Source of the DNA: Nocardia camponoti
Lineage (GTDB): Bacteria > Actinomycetota > Actinomycetes > Mycobacteriales > Mycobacteriaceae
DNA: 64,000 nucleotides
Assembly (NCBI RefSeq): GCF_014646135.1
Contig: NZ_BMMW01000001.1
Location: 1,712,072 to 1,776,071, forward strand
Reading direction: 5' to 3'
Part shown: in pieces, positions 1 through 9,339 of the stretch
How the letters are laid out: each line of letters opens with the position of its first letter
Numbering within the stretch: the first letter of the stretch is position 1
Position numbers and translations under genes: made by a program
Notes under the pieces: generated by a model
The model's database searches: none
Told to the model about the DNA's origin: nothing
Seen by the model: the letters and a program-made list of their open reading frames with translations, nothing else

Positions 1-1
1 C

Positions 2-619
2 CGTCGTCTCACCACCGCGATCGCGGCAACGTCAGCGGCTGTCGCCGTTATTTTCGCTGGCCCGGCGGTCGCCGACCCGACTGAACAGCCCGCGACGGTC
101 GACGTCGCCCAGGCCGTGCAAGGTCTGCGCAGTCCTGCGGCGGGCAATCCAGAAGCCGAAGCCGCGCTCAACCAGATCGCGGCCAATGGCGCCATCCCGG
201 TCGCGCTGCCCGCGCAACCGTTCCAGATCCCGGCCACCTCCGACATCGGCCAAAATGGCCAGGGCCCAGGTGTTTACGGTTCGGGCATCGCGCTCGACAT
301 CGACGGGTTCCGTTTCGGCTTCTTCGGCGGCCCCGGCACGATCGCGCCGAACCAGGCTGGCGCGAAGCTTGAGGTGATCTGGCTCAACCTCAACACCGGT
401 CAGAGCGGAACCAATGTCCTCAACGAGCATCTCGACATTCCTGTCGACACCACTATCCGCACCGCCCCGCTCAACACCGGCAACGGCCTGATCGTCGCCG
501 CCGTGTACGGCAGCCTGTGGCACCGTTGGTCGGTCCCGGTGGACGACGCGCACCCGGACGGGTTCGCCTACCAGAAGGGCACCATCCAGCAGCCGTCGTT
601 CGGCGCGGTCTCGCGCTAA
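2..619 (+). CDS. Secreted protein of unknown function, 5' end outside window
   Basis: The open frame runs in from the left edge, so the true start lies outside the window. The first visible residues form a signal peptide: Arg-Arg, a hydrophobic Ala/Val stretch, then a likely signal peptidase site after AVA, followed by DPTEQPATVD. The mature part is about 180 residues with no cysteine, rich in Gly, Asn and Pro, and ends QQPSFGAVSR. It contains segments such as GPGVYGSGIALDIDG and LYGSLWHRW-like aromatic stretches that suggest a beta-rich exported domain. I do not recognise the family; the MspA porin family was considered but the sequence does not fit. A strong hairpin follows the stop. The reading frame is convincing; the function is unknown. 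Confidence 0.75.
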   Translation, partial: RRLTTAIAATSAAVAVIFAGPAVADPTEQPATVDVAQAVQGLRSPAAGNPEAEAALNQIAANGAIPVALPAQPFQIPATSDIGQNGQGPGVYGSGIALDIDGFRFGFFGGPGTIAPNQAGAKLEVIWLNLNTGQSGTNVLNEHLDIPVDTTIRTAPLNTGNGLIVAAVYGSLWHRWSVPVDDAHPDGFAYQKGTIQQPSFGAVSR

Positions 620-631
620 CCCTTCGTTCGA

Positions 632-670
632 CGACACACCCCGGTGGCCCTCGGTCGCCGGGGTGTGTCG
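632..670 (+). terminator. Hairpin terminator after the secreted-protein gene
   Basis: A perfect 13-bp stem (CGACACACCCCGG at 632-644 paired with 658-670) with a 13-nt loop starts 13 bases after the stop codon. There is no T-run, as is common for actinobacterial terminators. Confidence 0.7.
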
Positions 671-713
671 CGTTCACGCCGATCACCATTCGCGCGTGAC
701 GTAGGTTGGTTCG

Positions 714-1205
714 GTGGATCTTGAGGCCCGACTCGAAGCTTTGGAGGCGCGGGTCACCGCGCTAGAGGAAACCGATGTAGTCGATCGACGCTGGGCCGCC
801 GAGCGACTGTGGAACGAATTTTCGGCGGAAGGCGTGCGCAATGGTGGCGTGCAACTCGTTGGCGCGTTGAAGTTACCGACGGGCGAACAGTTCGATTGGC
901 AAGCTGAATTCGAACTCGACGCGATCGTTGGCGACGACTGGACCGAATGGACCGAGACCGCCAATTGTCTTGCCGCACTGAGTAATCCGAGCAGACTGCG
1001 CTTGTTGCGCGAAATCCTCAATGGCCGTCGCACTGCCGCCGACCTCGCCGCGATCAGCGAACTCGGCACATCGCCGGAGATCTATCAACACCTGCGCGAC
1101 CTCGCCGCCGTCGGCTGGCTCCACACCGCGGGACTTGGCCGGTTCGAGGTGCCGGAAGGTCGCGTTGTGCCGTTACTTGTGGCTTTGGCGTGCGCCCAAC
1201 GCTGA
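714..1205 (+). CDS. ArsR-like winged-helix transcriptional regulator
   Basis: A 163-residue protein starting at GTG. Residues 1-25 are heptad-like and charged (LEARLEALEARVTALEE), suggesting a short coiled coil for dimerisation. The middle is acidic. The C-terminal 80 residues form a winged helix-turn-helix: CLAALSNPSRLRLLREIL is the typical ArsR-family helix 2 entry, followed by a recognition region around TSPEIYQHLRDLAAVGWL and a wing (GRFEVPEGRVVPLL). No metal-binding Cys pair of the ELCVCDL type is present, so it is probably not a metal sensor. It lies alone, upstream of the acyl-CoA synthetase on the same strand with a 160-bp gap. Its target and ligand cannot be deduced. Confidence 0.8.
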   Translation: MDLEARLEALEARVTALEETDVVDRRWAAERLWNEFSAEGVRNGGVQLVGALKLPTGEQFDWQAEFELDAIVGDDWTEWTETANCLAALSNPSRLRLLREILNGRRTAADLAAISELGTSPEIYQHLRDLAAVGWLHTAGLGRFEVPEGRVVPLLVALACAQR

Positions 1206-1365
1206 GCCCGGTCAGGTCGTGAACGGGCACAGGACGATCCTTGGCATGCGATCGGGGTCACATTCATTCGCGCATGCTTGCTAGAGTTAGCAGTAGCACT
1301 GGATCTCGATGAAGCGGTCCGGTTTCGCGGTCGTCGTGGGATCGGTCTGCCCGAAAGGCTCTTCG

Positions 1366-3024
1366 ATGTCACTGTCTCTGCCCGCGCTAACCGGCCCGGC
1401 TCAACGCGCGGGAGACTTCGCGCGCGGGGTCAAGGTCATGGTCGACCGCAAGTTGTTCAACCCGTTGCGCCTCGACCACGCCGCACGCTCGTACCTCCAT
1501 ATCGCCAAGTTCGGTCCCTTCGCTGGCGTCGTGATGCACGCGGCGCAAAGTCGACCTGATTCGCCGGCGATTGTTGACGAACGCGGCGAACTCACCTTCC
1601 GCGAACTCGACGAACAGTCCAACGCGTTCGCGCGCGGCCTGCGCGCATCGGGGGTCAACGAGGGCGACGTGATCGCGATCCTTGCCCGCGACCATCGCGG
1701 CATGGTGTTGAGCATGCTTGCCGCTGGCAAGCTCGGCGTGCGCGCTGTGCTGATGAACACCGGGTTCGCGAAACCGCAATTCGCCGACGTCGCCGCGCGC
1801 GAAAAGGTGAAGGTCGTCCTGCACGACAGCGAATTCACCGACCTGATGAGCGCGATTCCGGCGGAGATTCCGCGCGTGCTCACCTGGGTCGACGAAGCCG
1901 ACAACGTCGACGCGTCGATCCCGACCGTCGAGTCGCTGTCGTCGGGTCGCGGCGTGACCGCGCTGGCCAGCCCCAAGAAGCCGGGCGGGATGATCATCCT
2001 GACCAGCGGAACCACCGGCACCCCGAAGGGCGCGCCGCGCGACAAGGTGAGCCCGTTCGTTTCGGCACAATTCGTCGACCGTGTCCCGCTGCCCAACAAC
2101 GGCACGATGGTTATGGCCGCTCCGATTTTCCACGGCACCGGACTTTCGCAGTTCACGCTTGGCATCGCGCTCGGTAACCGCGTTGTTTTCCAGCAGCGCC
2201 GCTTCGACCCGGAGCGCACGCTCGCCAATATTGTTCGCTACCAAGCGGATTCGCTGATCGTTGTGCCGACGATGCTGCAACGCATCCTCGACCTCGACGA
2301 AGCGATCCTCGCCAAGTACGACCCGACGACGATCAAGGTTATTTTCGCCGCCGGTTCGGCGATCCCGCCGGACGTGGTCACGCGCGCGCTCGACTACTTC
2401 GGCGATTCGCTCTACAACCTGTACGGGTCGACCGAGTGCGCCGTAATGACCGTCGCGACCCCCGCTGACCTGCGCAAAGCACCGACGACAGCGGGCAAGC
2501 CACCCATCGGCATCCGGATCGCGCTGCTCGACGCCGACCGCAAACCGGTCACCACACCGCACACCACCGGCACGATCTTCGTCGACAACGGGTTCGCGTT
2601 CAGCGGGTACACCGACGGGCGCAATAAAGAAATGGTCGGCAACCTGATGTCGTCAGGCGATGTTGGTCACCTCGATGAAGACGGGCTGCTTTTCGTTGAC
2701 GGCCGCGACGACGACATGATCGTTTCCGGCGGCGAGAACGTGTTCCCGCTTGAGGTGGAGAACCTGATCGCCGGTCGCGCTGACGTGTTCGAAGCCGCCG
2801 TCGTTGGCGTCGACGACCGCGAATACGGCAAGCGCCTGCGCGCGGTGGTCGTTCCTGGCCCGGAGTCGGCTCGCGACGCCCGGGAAATCAAGGAGTTCGT
2901 GCGCGAGAACCTTGCCCGGTACAAGGTGCCGCGTGAGGTGATCTTTGTTGATGAACTGCCGCGCAATGCGACCGGCAAGTTGCTGCGTAAGCCGTTGATC
3001 GAGATGGACGTGCCGACCGCCTAG
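1366..3024 (+). CDS. AMP-dependent acyl-CoA synthetase (FadD family)
   Basis: Adenylate-forming enzyme that should activate a carboxylic acid, probably a medium or long fatty acid, with ATP and then load CoA. The P-loop motif is IILTSGTTGTPKGAP near residues 209-223; the acyl-adenylate motif is YGSTECAV; the hinge and C-terminal domain are GYTDGRN, SGDVGHLDEDG, DGRDDDMIVSGGENVFP and the catalytic-lysine motif RNATGKLLRK. Length (552 aa) is normal. I chose ATG 1366 because GAAAGG precedes it at good spacing; an in-frame ATG at 1309 would add 19 residues but has no ribosome site. By overall look it is closest to mycobacterial FadD12/FadD2-type synthetases. It is monocistronic, so the substrate is not indicated by context. 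Confidence 0.9.
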   Translation: MSLSLPALTGPAQRAGDFARGVKVMVDRKLFNPLRLDHAARSYLHIAKFGPFAGVVMHAAQSRPDSPAIVDERGELTFRELDEQSNAFARGLRASGVNEGDVIAILARDHRGMVLSMLAAGKLGVRAVLMNTGFAKPQFADVAAREKVKVVLHDSEFTDLMSAIPAEIPRVLTWVDEADNVDASIPTVESLSSGRGVTALASPKKPGGMIILTSGTTGTPKGAPRDKVSPFVSAQFVDRVPLPNNGTMVMAAPIFHGTGLSQFTLGIALGNRVVFQQRRFDPERTLANIVRYQADSLIVVPTMLQRILDLDEAILAKYDPTTIKVIFAAGSAIPPDVVTRALDYFGDSLYNLYGSTECAVMTVATPADLRKAPTTAGKPPIGIRIALLDADRKPVTTPHTTGTIFVDNGFAFSGYTDGRNKEMVGNLMSSGDVGHLDEDGLLFVDGRDDDMIVSGGENVFPLEVENLIAGRADVFEAAVVGVDDREYGKRLRAVVVPGPESARDAREIKEFVRENLARYKVPREVIFVDELPRNATGKLLRKPLIEMDVPTA

Positions 3025-3078
3025 ACGGCCGCAATGCCCAGCGCGAACGTGTCGTAGGCGCTGGTTAATATCTGCGCT

Positions 3079-3636
3079 GTGACCATCGAGTTCGGCGCCG
3101 CCGCGCACCCGCACGCCCTTGGGGCGCGGGTGCGCGGTGCGTGTGCGGCCTCGATGTCGGGGGCGCTCGCGCTTGGCGCGCACGGGCTGGTCGCCGGTGG
3201 GGTGCTGCCGAGCGGGACCACTGTTGTGTTGCTCGCCGCTGTCGCCGCGCTCGTTGGGGCGGTGGTTTCGGGATTCGACCTGCTCAGTGGGCGAACGGGG
3301 CTCGCTGCCGTGCTGCTCGGCGGACAGCTGCTTGGGCACACAACAATGAACTGGACTTCGTCGGCACACCATCATGCGAGCGCGTCGCCGGGCTTGGCGA
3401 TGAGCCTTGCGCACGCGGCGGCCGCGGCTGTCGCTGCCGTATTGATCAGTGGCGTTACCGTCGCTTACCGCGCGGTCGTCACGGCATTGGTTCGCGTTCT
3501 GCCTTCCCGCTACCGCCCACCGCGCATCCCCGACCCGCTGCCCCTTCGCCTGACTTACCGCACGCGCGCGATCCTGCGTGTGCTGGTCGCGGCTCCACTC
3601 CCGTCGCGCGGCCCACCGGCACTGGTTTCTTACTGA
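3079..3636 (+). CDS. His-containing integral membrane protein
   Basis: A 185-residue protein with about four hydrophobic segments (roughly residues 20-40, 45-65, 75-95 and 110-135) and a basic C-terminal tail. Histidines cluster at the N-terminus (AAAHPHALG) and in a loop (GHTTMNWTSSAHHHAS), a pattern seen in metal-handling membrane proteins. It starts at GTG 3079 and lies 77 bases upstream of the PepSY gene on the same strand, so the two probably form a unit. Small His-rich membrane proteins next to PepSY or YcnI/CopC genes are known in actinobacteria, so a role in copper or iron handling is possible, but this is inference. No enzyme motif is visible. Confidence 0.6.
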   Translation: MTIEFGAAAHPHALGARVRGACAASMSGALALGAHGLVAGGVLPSGTTVVLLAAVAALVGAVVSGFDLLSGRTGLAAVLLGGQLLGHTTMNWTSSAHHHASASPGLAMSLAHAAAAAVAAVLISGVTVAYRAVVTALVRVLPSRYRPPRIPDPLPLRLTYRTRAILRVLVAAPLPSRGPPALVSY

Positions 3637-3713
3637 TTCCCTCACCTGGGATGCACTGAGGTGCTTCGAGCCGGGTACGCGCCTGCGCGTACGCCGGTCA
3701 CTCTCGCGCTCCC

Positions 3714-5183
3714 ATGTCTCCTCCACCTTCAGGAATGAAACCTGCCTTGAGCATCATCGACATTGTCGCGCCCGCATCCGGAACTGACGCGACCCCGCCC
3801 CGACGCGGCAGCACTCGTCGCCGCAACCTCTACCCACTTGCCCAACGCCTGCATTTCTTCGCAGGCATCTTCGTCGCTCCTTTCCTCCTGATCGCCGCTC
3901 TCACCGGCGCGCTGTACGCGATTGCGCCGACCATCGAAAACGTCCTTTCCGCCGACCTCCTTCGTGTCGAAACAACAGGACCAACGCGACCGCTCGCCGA
4001 GCAGGTGAGCGCCGCCGTCGCCACCAAACCTGACCTCAACCTGGTCGCCGTCGCGCCAGCGGTCGACAACGAAACCACGCGCGTCCTCTTCGTCGACCCC
4101 ACGCTCGGCGAATCCGAACGGCTCGCGGTGTTCGTCGACCCGCACACCGCGCTTCCGGTCGGCGAATCCGTCGTCTACGGCAGCAGCGGCGCCCTGCCGA
4201 TGCGCGCGTGGTTGAGCGAATTGCATCGCAGTCTGCACCTGGGCGAACCCGGTCGCCTTTACAGCGAGGCGGCAGCGTCGTGGTTGTGGGTGATCGTTGG
4301 CTTCGGCCTCATCCTGTGGATTTCGCGCGTGCGTAAACGCGCGAAGCGCAACAGCGTCGCCTGGTTGGCCGCGCCCGACCTGAGCAACACCAAGCGACGA
4401 AACCTCACCTGGCATGCGGTCATTGGTTTCTGGGTCCTGCCGATCGCGGTTCTGCTTTCGGCAACCGGCATGACCTGGTCGACCTACGCGGGCGAGAACG
4501 TCACGAAATTGCGCGAGGAAATGAGCTGGACGACGCCAAGCGTGCCGTCGACGCTGCCCGGAGAAAAGCCAAGTGCCGCGCCCACATCCGACCACCACGC
4601 CAGCACCGCCCCAGCAAGCTCCGACGCGGCGGCGCACATCAGCGAACTTGACCGCGTCTACGCGACCGCACGCGCGAACGGCATCGACCGCGCCGCCGAA
4701 ATCACGATTCCCGCGACCGCGACCAAAGCCTTCGTCGTGAAGGAACAGCGCAGGTCGGGTACGTACGCGATCGACGCTGTCGCCGTTGACGGCACGACCG
4801 GCGCGGTTGTCGCCACGCTCCCCTACGCCGAATGGCCGCTCATGGCCAAGCTCACCAACTGGGGCATCGCCTTCCACATGGGCCTGCTCTTCGGGCTGCC
4901 GAATCAACTGCTGTTGACGGCCGCGATGCTCGGCCTGCTCGCGGTGCTCGTCCTCGGCTACGTGATGTGGTGGCAACGGCGACCTGAACGCGAATCGGCA
5001 ACAGCGCGTTTCGGTTCCGCACCTCGACGTGGCGCGCTGCGCAAAACCTCGCTCGTGGTGGTGATCCCGCTGGTCACTGCCACGCTCGTCGTCGGCTGGT
5101 TCGCCCCGTTGATCGGAATTCCGCTGGTCGCGTTCCTGCTCATCGACACCGCGATCGGCCTTAGCGCCCGCGCCGTCGACTAG
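3714..5183 (+). CDS. PepSY-associated transmembrane protein
   Basis: A 489-residue membrane protein of the PepSY-TM family. The first helix follows a conserved His (AQRLHFFAGIFVAPFLLIAALTGALYA, residues about 40-65), then an extracytoplasmic PepSY-like domain, a helix after ELHRSLHLGEPGR, a further helix with LTWHAVIGFWVLPIAVLL, and C-terminal helices after WGIAFHMGLLFGLP. The regularly placed helix-border histidines are family features, and many members act in siderophore-iron reduction or uptake. A low-complexity Ala/Ser/Pro segment (about residues 280-305) lies in the second external domain. The start at ATG 3714 is uncertain; ATG 3735 is an alternative. It probably works with the preceding His-rich membrane protein. 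A hairpin follows it. Confidence 0.8.
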   Translation: MSPPPSGMKPALSIIDIVAPASGTDATPPRRGSTRRRNLYPLAQRLHFFAGIFVAPFLLIAALTGALYAIAPTIENVLSADLLRVETTGPTRPLAEQVSAAVATKPDLNLVAVAPAVDNETTRVLFVDPTLGESERLAVFVDPHTALPVGESVVYGSSGALPMRAWLSELHRSLHLGEPGRLYSEAAASWLWVIVGFGLILWISRVRKRAKRNSVAWLAAPDLSNTKRRNLTWHAVIGFWVLPIAVLLSATGMTWSTYAGENVTKLREEMSWTTPSVPSTLPGEKPSAAPTSDHHASTAPASSDAAAHISELDRVYATARANGIDRAAEITIPATATKAFVVKEQRRSGTYAIDAVAVDGTTGAVVATLPYAEWPLMAKLTNWGIAFHMGLLFGLPNQLLLTAAMLGLLAVLVLGYVMWWQRRPERESATARFGSAPRRGALRKTSLVVVIPLVTATLVVGWFAPLIGIPLVAFLLIDTAIGLSARAVD

Positions 5184-5199
5184 CCGAAACCGACAGATC

Positions 5200-5226
5200 G
5201 ACCGAGCAGCTACCAACTGCTCGGTC
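5200..5226 (+). terminator. Hairpin terminator after the PepSY gene
   Basis: GACCGAGCAG (5200-5209) pairs perfectly with 5217-5226 across a 7-base loop, 16 bases after the stop. The rest of the 5227-5423 gap shows nothing further that I can support. Confidence 0.65.
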
Positions 5227-5423
5227 GGTCCCCGATTTCTTCCGACAGTCACCGCCAAAACGTGTCATCATCGAAGTGGTTGTCAAGTTTTGAGCGTCGG
5301 CGCCCGCCGGCCGGGAATTCTGCTCGGACAACGACACTCGGTGCTCCTCGAAGCCGATGCGCGAAGAATTCACGGCCTCACGTTCGATCGACGCTTGTCG
5401 CGTGCTGATCGAGGGGGCTGATA

Positions 5424-6899
5424 ATGATGGTCAGAAATCGACCGCGCTGGTTCGCCAGTGCCCTAGGGGTCGTCGCAGCTGGCATCGCGCTCGCACCGCT
5501 GTTCCACAGCCGTGCCGTCACCCTCGGATTACTCATCGCGATCGTCGCAATTAGCTTGTCGCTCATCGGGATTGGCCTGCACAGCTATCGGCCAGCACAT
5601 CGGTTGCCGTGGTATCAACTTGCCGCAGGTTTCGTCGCGTTCGCCATCGGGATGACGGTCAGTAAGCCGCTCGACGCACTCTTCGCCTTAGCCGGTTACG
5701 CGCTCATCGGATTAGCCGCGCTCAGCTGGGTGCGGCCGCGTCGCGTTGGTCGCGATCTGCTGCTCGACTCAACGATGATCGGATCGAGCGCGCTGCTTGC
5801 GGCATGGATCTTCCTCATCTCGCCCATTTTTCGACACGGGAACGGGCTAGACGCCCTGCTCGCCGCCTGTTTCCCCGTCGTCGACGCGCTGCTGCTCACG
5901 CTGCTCGCGCACACGATGGCAACGGCAGCGCGATCCGAGAAGGCGCTGCGCGTTTTGCAGGTGGCCTTGCTTGCCGCACTGATCGGCGGGCTCTTCGAAA
6001 GTGGTGCCGCGGCCGGATTTGGCTGGGCCGCAGTCGAAATCGCGCCCATCGCGCGTCAGTTCGCGATTCTGCTCGCGGGCATTGCGGCGCTGCACCCGAC
6101 GATGGTCGACCTTGGCAACTCCGCCGACGTGCAACCGCATCGCGCGCGCAGGAGGGCCGGGGCCATCGCGGTGGCGCTGGTCGCCGCCTCGCTGGTGAGC
6201 GTGGTTGGCACCAACCCTGGCCCTGCCGACCGCATCGTCGTGTGCGGTCTGCTGACGCTGCTGCTTGTTGGCGTGCTCGTGCGCAGCGAACATGCCATCG
6301 CTCGCAGCGCACGCAGTGAACGTCGCGCGCAATATCAAGCCGACCACGACCAACTCACCGGCCTACTCAACCGTGCCGCGCTCCTGCGTGCTCCCCAAGT
6401 TCATCGCGGCGAATGGACGGGAAAACCGTTGAGCCTGTTGTTCATTGACCTCGACGACTTCAAACGAGTCAACGACAGTTACGGCCACGCCGTCGGCGAC
6501 GAACTGATCGCGGCCGTCGCCTGCCGCATCACCGACGCCACCCGCGACAGCGACGTGACCGCGCGCTACGGCGGCGACGAGTTTGTTGTGCTCTGCGCGC
6601 GTGGTCGCGCCGACGCGCACGCCCTCGCCCAACAGCTCCTCGGCGCGTTCATCCGCCCCTTCGACCTGAGTTGCGGCGAACTGCCCATCACCGCGAGCAT
6701 CGGCATCGCGACAACCGGGGCCCGGCTGGCTTCCGCGCACACCGGCGAAGCAACCGTGTACGCGCTGCTACGCGACGCGGACGCGGCGATGTATCACGCG
6801 AAGGAGTTCGGGCTTGGGCTTGCGGTGCACGACGAGCACCACCGACCACGCCGCCGACGCGTGATTGCCGCCGTCGACCCGAGCAGCACCGCCGTGTAG
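5424..6899 (+). CDS. Membrane-anchored diguanylate cyclase (GGDEF)
   Basis: A 491-residue protein predicted to make cyclic di-GMP from two GTP. The first 300 residues hold about eight to ten hydrophobic helices and form a membrane sensor region. A soluble GGDEF domain follows from about residue 318 (DHDQLTGLLNRAALL). The active-site motif is intact, RYGGDEFVVL with GGDEF at 383-387, and the inhibitory I-site RxxD (RDSD) sits exactly five residues upstream, so product inhibition is expected. The substrate-binding DLDDFKRVND motif is present. There is no EAL phosphodiesterase domain. It is monocistronic, followed tail-to-tail by the DUF6319-like gene. The signal sensed by the membrane part is unknown. 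Confidence 0.93.
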   Translation: MMVRNRPRWFASALGVVAAGIALAPLFHSRAVTLGLLIAIVAISLSLIGIGLHSYRPAHRLPWYQLAAGFVAFAIGMTVSKPLDALFALAGYALIGLAALSWVRPRRVGRDLLLDSTMIGSSALLAAWIFLISPIFRHGNGLDALLAACFPVVDALLLTLLAHTMATAARSEKALRVLQVALLAALIGGLFESGAAAGFGWAAVEIAPIARQFAILLAGIAALHPTMVDLGNSADVQPHRARRRAGAIAVALVAASLVSVVGTNPGPADRIVVCGLLTLLLVGVLVRSEHAIARSARSERRAQYQADHDQLTGLLNRAALLRAPQVHRGEWTGKPLSLLFIDLDDFKRVNDSYGHAVGDELIAAVACRITDATRDSDVTARYGGDEFVVLCARGRADAHALAQQLLGAFIRPFDLSCGELPITASIGIATTGARLASAHTGEATVYALLRDADAAMYHAKEFGLGLAVHDEHHRPRRRRVIAAVDPSSTAV

Positions 6900-6907
6900 C
6901 TCGGCGA

Positions 6908-7639
6908 TTACCCCAGCTCGGCCAGCAGCTGGCGCGCTGCCTCTAACTCCGCTTGCAGCGCTTCGACTTTCGCCTGTTGGGCGACGCGCACCGCTTCGAG
7001 CACGCCGTCGACCACCTCGGCGACCTCGGGGTGCAGCAGTTGCGCCGCTTGCGCGACCGCGCCACTGCTCACCGCGACACCACGCACGCTGCGCTTCTTG
7101 CCGTTCACGACATCGACGGTCCATTCACCTTCGGCAGTACCCGACAGCGTGACGGTGACCTCGGGCGTCTTGGTCTTACGCGCGGCGGGAGCCTTGACCG
7201 GACGCGGCGCGGCTGGCTTGGCCGCCTCGGGCGCGGGCTGCGGGGTTCCATTGGACACGGGCTTGGCCACAGGCTCGGTCACCGGCGGTTCCTTTCGAAT
7301 GACGGACTCGGGAAGCGGTTCGCCCGCAACGGTTTTCACAGCGGGCTTTGGTGCGGGCGCGGGGACCGGTTTGGCTGGCTTGATGAGGGTGATCTCGCTC
7401 GGGCCCAACCACAGCTCATCCTTCGACCCGGTTGGCCGCACCTGCAAAAAATCGCCATCGGCCGGATCCCCAAGCGCGAGCAGCTTGCCCGACTTGCCCT
7501 CGGCAACCCCCACCGCGGCGGCGGTGAACCACACCATCGGCGACCTACCCTCGGCTAATTCGCGCGCGAGATGGGCGAGGTCGTCGTCGGAAAGGACGGG
7601 CTTGGCTGATCGGCGGGGCTTAGTGCTCGGCGAGGACAT
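6908..7639 (-). CDS. DUF6319-like Pro/Ala-rich protein
   Basis: I start this at ATG 7639, giving 243 residues (MSSPSTKPRRSAKPVLSDDDL). An N-terminal globular part (about residues 15-85) contains LAHLARELAEGRSPMVWFTAAA and a small beta segment (DELWLGPSEITLI). A long Pro/Ala/Lys-rich linker (about 85-160) follows, and then a second domain with VTVTLSGTAEGEWTVDVVNGKK and a C-terminal helix of coiled-coil type (VEALQAELEAARQLLAELG). The layout resembles the DUF6319 family of mycobacterial relatives, whose function is not known to me. The linker composition suggests a flexible tether between a DNA- or protein-binding head and a multimerising tail. The stop is eight bases from the convergent GGDEF gene. 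Confidence 0.7.
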   Translation of the reverse strand: MSSPSTKPRRSAKPVLSDDDLAHLARELAEGRSPMVWFTAAAVGVAEGKSGKLLALGDPADGDFLQVRPTGSKDELWLGPSEITLIKPAKPVPAPAPKPAVKTVAGEPLPESVIRKEPPVTEPVAKPVSNGTPQPAPEAAKPAAPRPVKAPAARKTKTPEVTVTLSGTAEGEWTVDVVNGKKRSVRGVAVSSGAVAQAAQLLHPEVAEVVDGVLEAVRVAQQAKVEALQAELEAARQLLAELG

Positions 7640-7711
7640 CGTGGACTCCGGGGTTCGTGCGTTGCGTGGCGTGCGGTAGTGGCAACGATGATGCACTACC
7701 CCACCGACAAG

Positions 7712-7741
7712 TTCGGCCCGAGCCGAATGCCTCGGGCCGAA
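7712..7741 (-). terminator. Hairpin terminator of the lactate monooxygenase gene
   Basis: A perfect 11-bp stem (TTCGGCCCGAG at 7712-7722 paired with 7731-7741) with an 8-base loop lies 28 bases beyond the stop of the minus-strand lactate 2-monooxygenase gene. Confidence 0.65.
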
Positions 7742-7769
7742 TCTAGTTACCGCGCAGACTAGTTCACGC

Positions 7770-8942
7770 TCAGCGCGACGCGTTTCCAAAGGTGGACGGC
7801 ACCGTGTTCGCGCGCACGGCGTCGGCGTTCGGGTAGCCGTTCACCGCGAGCAGCAGGTCGGCTTCGGCGAGGTAACCGCGCAGCAGGTGCACGAGGCCGC
7901 GAACGCCGCCGAGGGCGAGCGCGTACACGTACGGTCGGCCAAGGCCAACCATCGTCGCGCCGAGCCCAATCGCCTTGACCACGTCGGCACCCGAGCGCAC
8001 GCCCGAGTCGAAAAGGACAGGCACCGCGTCGTTGACGGCTTCGACCACCTTGGGCAGCGTCTCCAGCGCGCTCAAGCCGCCGTTGGCCTGGCGTCCGCCG
8101 TGGTTCGACACGTAAATCCCGTTTGCGCCGAAGTCGATCGCCTTGCGCGCGTCGTCGGGGTGGGAGATGCCCTTGAGGATGATCGGCAGGTCGGTCAGCG
8201 AGCGCAGCCAGGTGAGGTCGTCCCAGGTCAGCGAGTGGCCGAACGTCGCGATCCAGTGCAGGACAATCAGTTTCGGGTCATCGGAACCGACCATCGCCTT
8301 GAACACCGGGTCGCTGGTGTAGTTGCGCAACACGTGCCCGCGCAACTGCGGGAAGTTGCCGCTCGCCAGGTCGCGCGGCCGCCACCCCGGCACCCACGTA
8401 TCGAGGGTCACCGTGATGCCCGCGTACCCGGCGGCCTCGGCGCGCCGCACGAGGCTTTCGGCAAGTTCGCGATTCTTCGGCGTGTAGAGCTGGAAGAACG
8501 ACGGGGTGTCGCCCGCGTGCGGACGCACGTCTTCGAGCGGGTCTTCCATCAGTGTCGAATACATCGCGGGCACGCCGGTTTGCGCGGACGCTTTCGCGAC
8601 GGCGATGTCGCCGTGGCCATTTTCGCCGACGAGCCCGATCACACCGACCGGTGCCATGAACAGCGGGCTCGCGAAGGTTTTGCCGAACGCTTCGACGGTG
8701 AGGTCGCGTTCAGTCGCGCCGACGAACATGCGGGGAACGAGACCCCAGTCCGCGAACGCTTCGGCATTGCGACGTTGCGTGAGCTCGTCGCCAGCACCGC
8801 CCGCGATGTAGTCGAGCAGGGTTTCAGGCAGCGAAGCGGTGGCTTTGCGCTCCAACGTCGCGTAATCCATGGGGAATTCGGGCAGATTTCCACCGAGCGC
8901 GGCTAGGTAGATCTCGTTCTGATAGTCGGCGAACTGACTCAT
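7770..8942 (-). CDS. Lactate 2-monooxygenase (FMN alpha-hydroxy acid oxidase family)
   Basis: A 390-residue FMN enzyme expected to convert L-lactate and O2 into acetate, CO2 and water. It starts at ATG 8942 ([18 protein letters not shown]), matching the start and length of the Mycobacterium smegmatis enzyme as I recall it (MSNWGDYENEIY). Family motifs in order: [73 protein letters not shown] with the FMN-contacting Lys, and the catalytic [13 protein letters not shown] with the His-Gly-Gly-Arg-Gln signature. [20 protein letters not shown] and [14 protein letters not shown] bind the phosphate. A plain 2-hydroxy-acid oxidase is the main alternative. The small gene at 9037 is divergent from it. 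Confidence 0.88.
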   Translation of the reverse strand: MSQFADYQNEIYLAALGGNLPEFPMDYATLERKATASLPETLLDYIAGGAGDELTQRRNAEAFADWGLVPRMFVGATERDLTVEAFGKTFASPLFMAPVGVIGLVGENGHGDIAVAKASAQTGVPAMYSTLMEDPLEDVRPHAGDTPSFFQLYTPKNRELAESLVRRAEAAGYAGITVTLDTWVPGWRPRDLASGNFPQLRGHVLRNYTSDPVFKAMVGSDDPKLIVLHWIATFGHSLTWDDLTWLRSLTDLPIILKGISHPDDARKAIDFGANGIYVSNHGGRQANGGLSALETLPKVVEAVNDAVPVLFDSGVRSGADVVKAIGLGATMVGLGRPYVYALALGGVRGLVHLLRGYLAEADLLLAVNGYPNADAVRANTVPSTFGNASR

Positions 8943-9036
8943 TGCTGCACTTTCCCACGGCAGGTGCCGGTCACGGGGCCGAGGGTAGATGTAAGGTGCG
9001 TCATACTCGAAAGTAGGAAGATTGAGAGCGCCTGTC

Positions 9037-9255
9037 GTGACCGTCGTCGAACAATTCGAACACTCGGCCGCACCCGCCGATCCAGATGCCTCGCTAGCCG
9101 AGCGGATTAGCTGCGCCAAAATCCGGTATCTCACCCAGCTCGCCTTAGGTCTGTCGGAGGAATCGATGGACTTGCTCACCTCGGTCACCGACCGACTACG
9201 TGCTGCTGAAGGTGCGCTCGGCGACCCGCTCACGGCGGATTTGGGTTTCGACTGA
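9037..9255 (+). CDS. Small hypothetical protein
   Basis: A 72-residue frame from GTG 9037 ([17 protein letters not shown]); TTG 9022 is a possible earlier start with AGGAAG directly in front. Residues 25-65 look helical ([18 protein letters not shown], then [19 protein letters not shown]). Codon positions show the normal GC3 bias, supporting real coding. It is divergent from lactate 2-monooxygenase with about 95 bp between the starts. I do not recognise the family. Confidence 0.5.
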   Translation: MTVVEQFEHSAAPADPDASLAERISCAKIRYLTQLALGLSEESMDLLTSVTDRLRAAEGALGDPLTADLGFD

Positions 9256-9339
9256 CGACTTCCCGCTGAAATGTGACGCCACTCACTACACTTTGGAAGT
9301 AATCCTTAGCGGGGTGTCGGCTCAAGAGGTGGTGCTCGC

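Noticed and set aside
2..619. MspA-type porin for the left-edge secreted protein
   Set aside because: A signal peptide and beta-like composition fit, but none of the MspA sequence blocks that I know are present.
5696..6353. Overlapping frames on both strands within the GGDEF gene
   Set aside because: They are shadow frames of the membrane-sensor region; the plus-strand product has an intact GGDEF and I-site.
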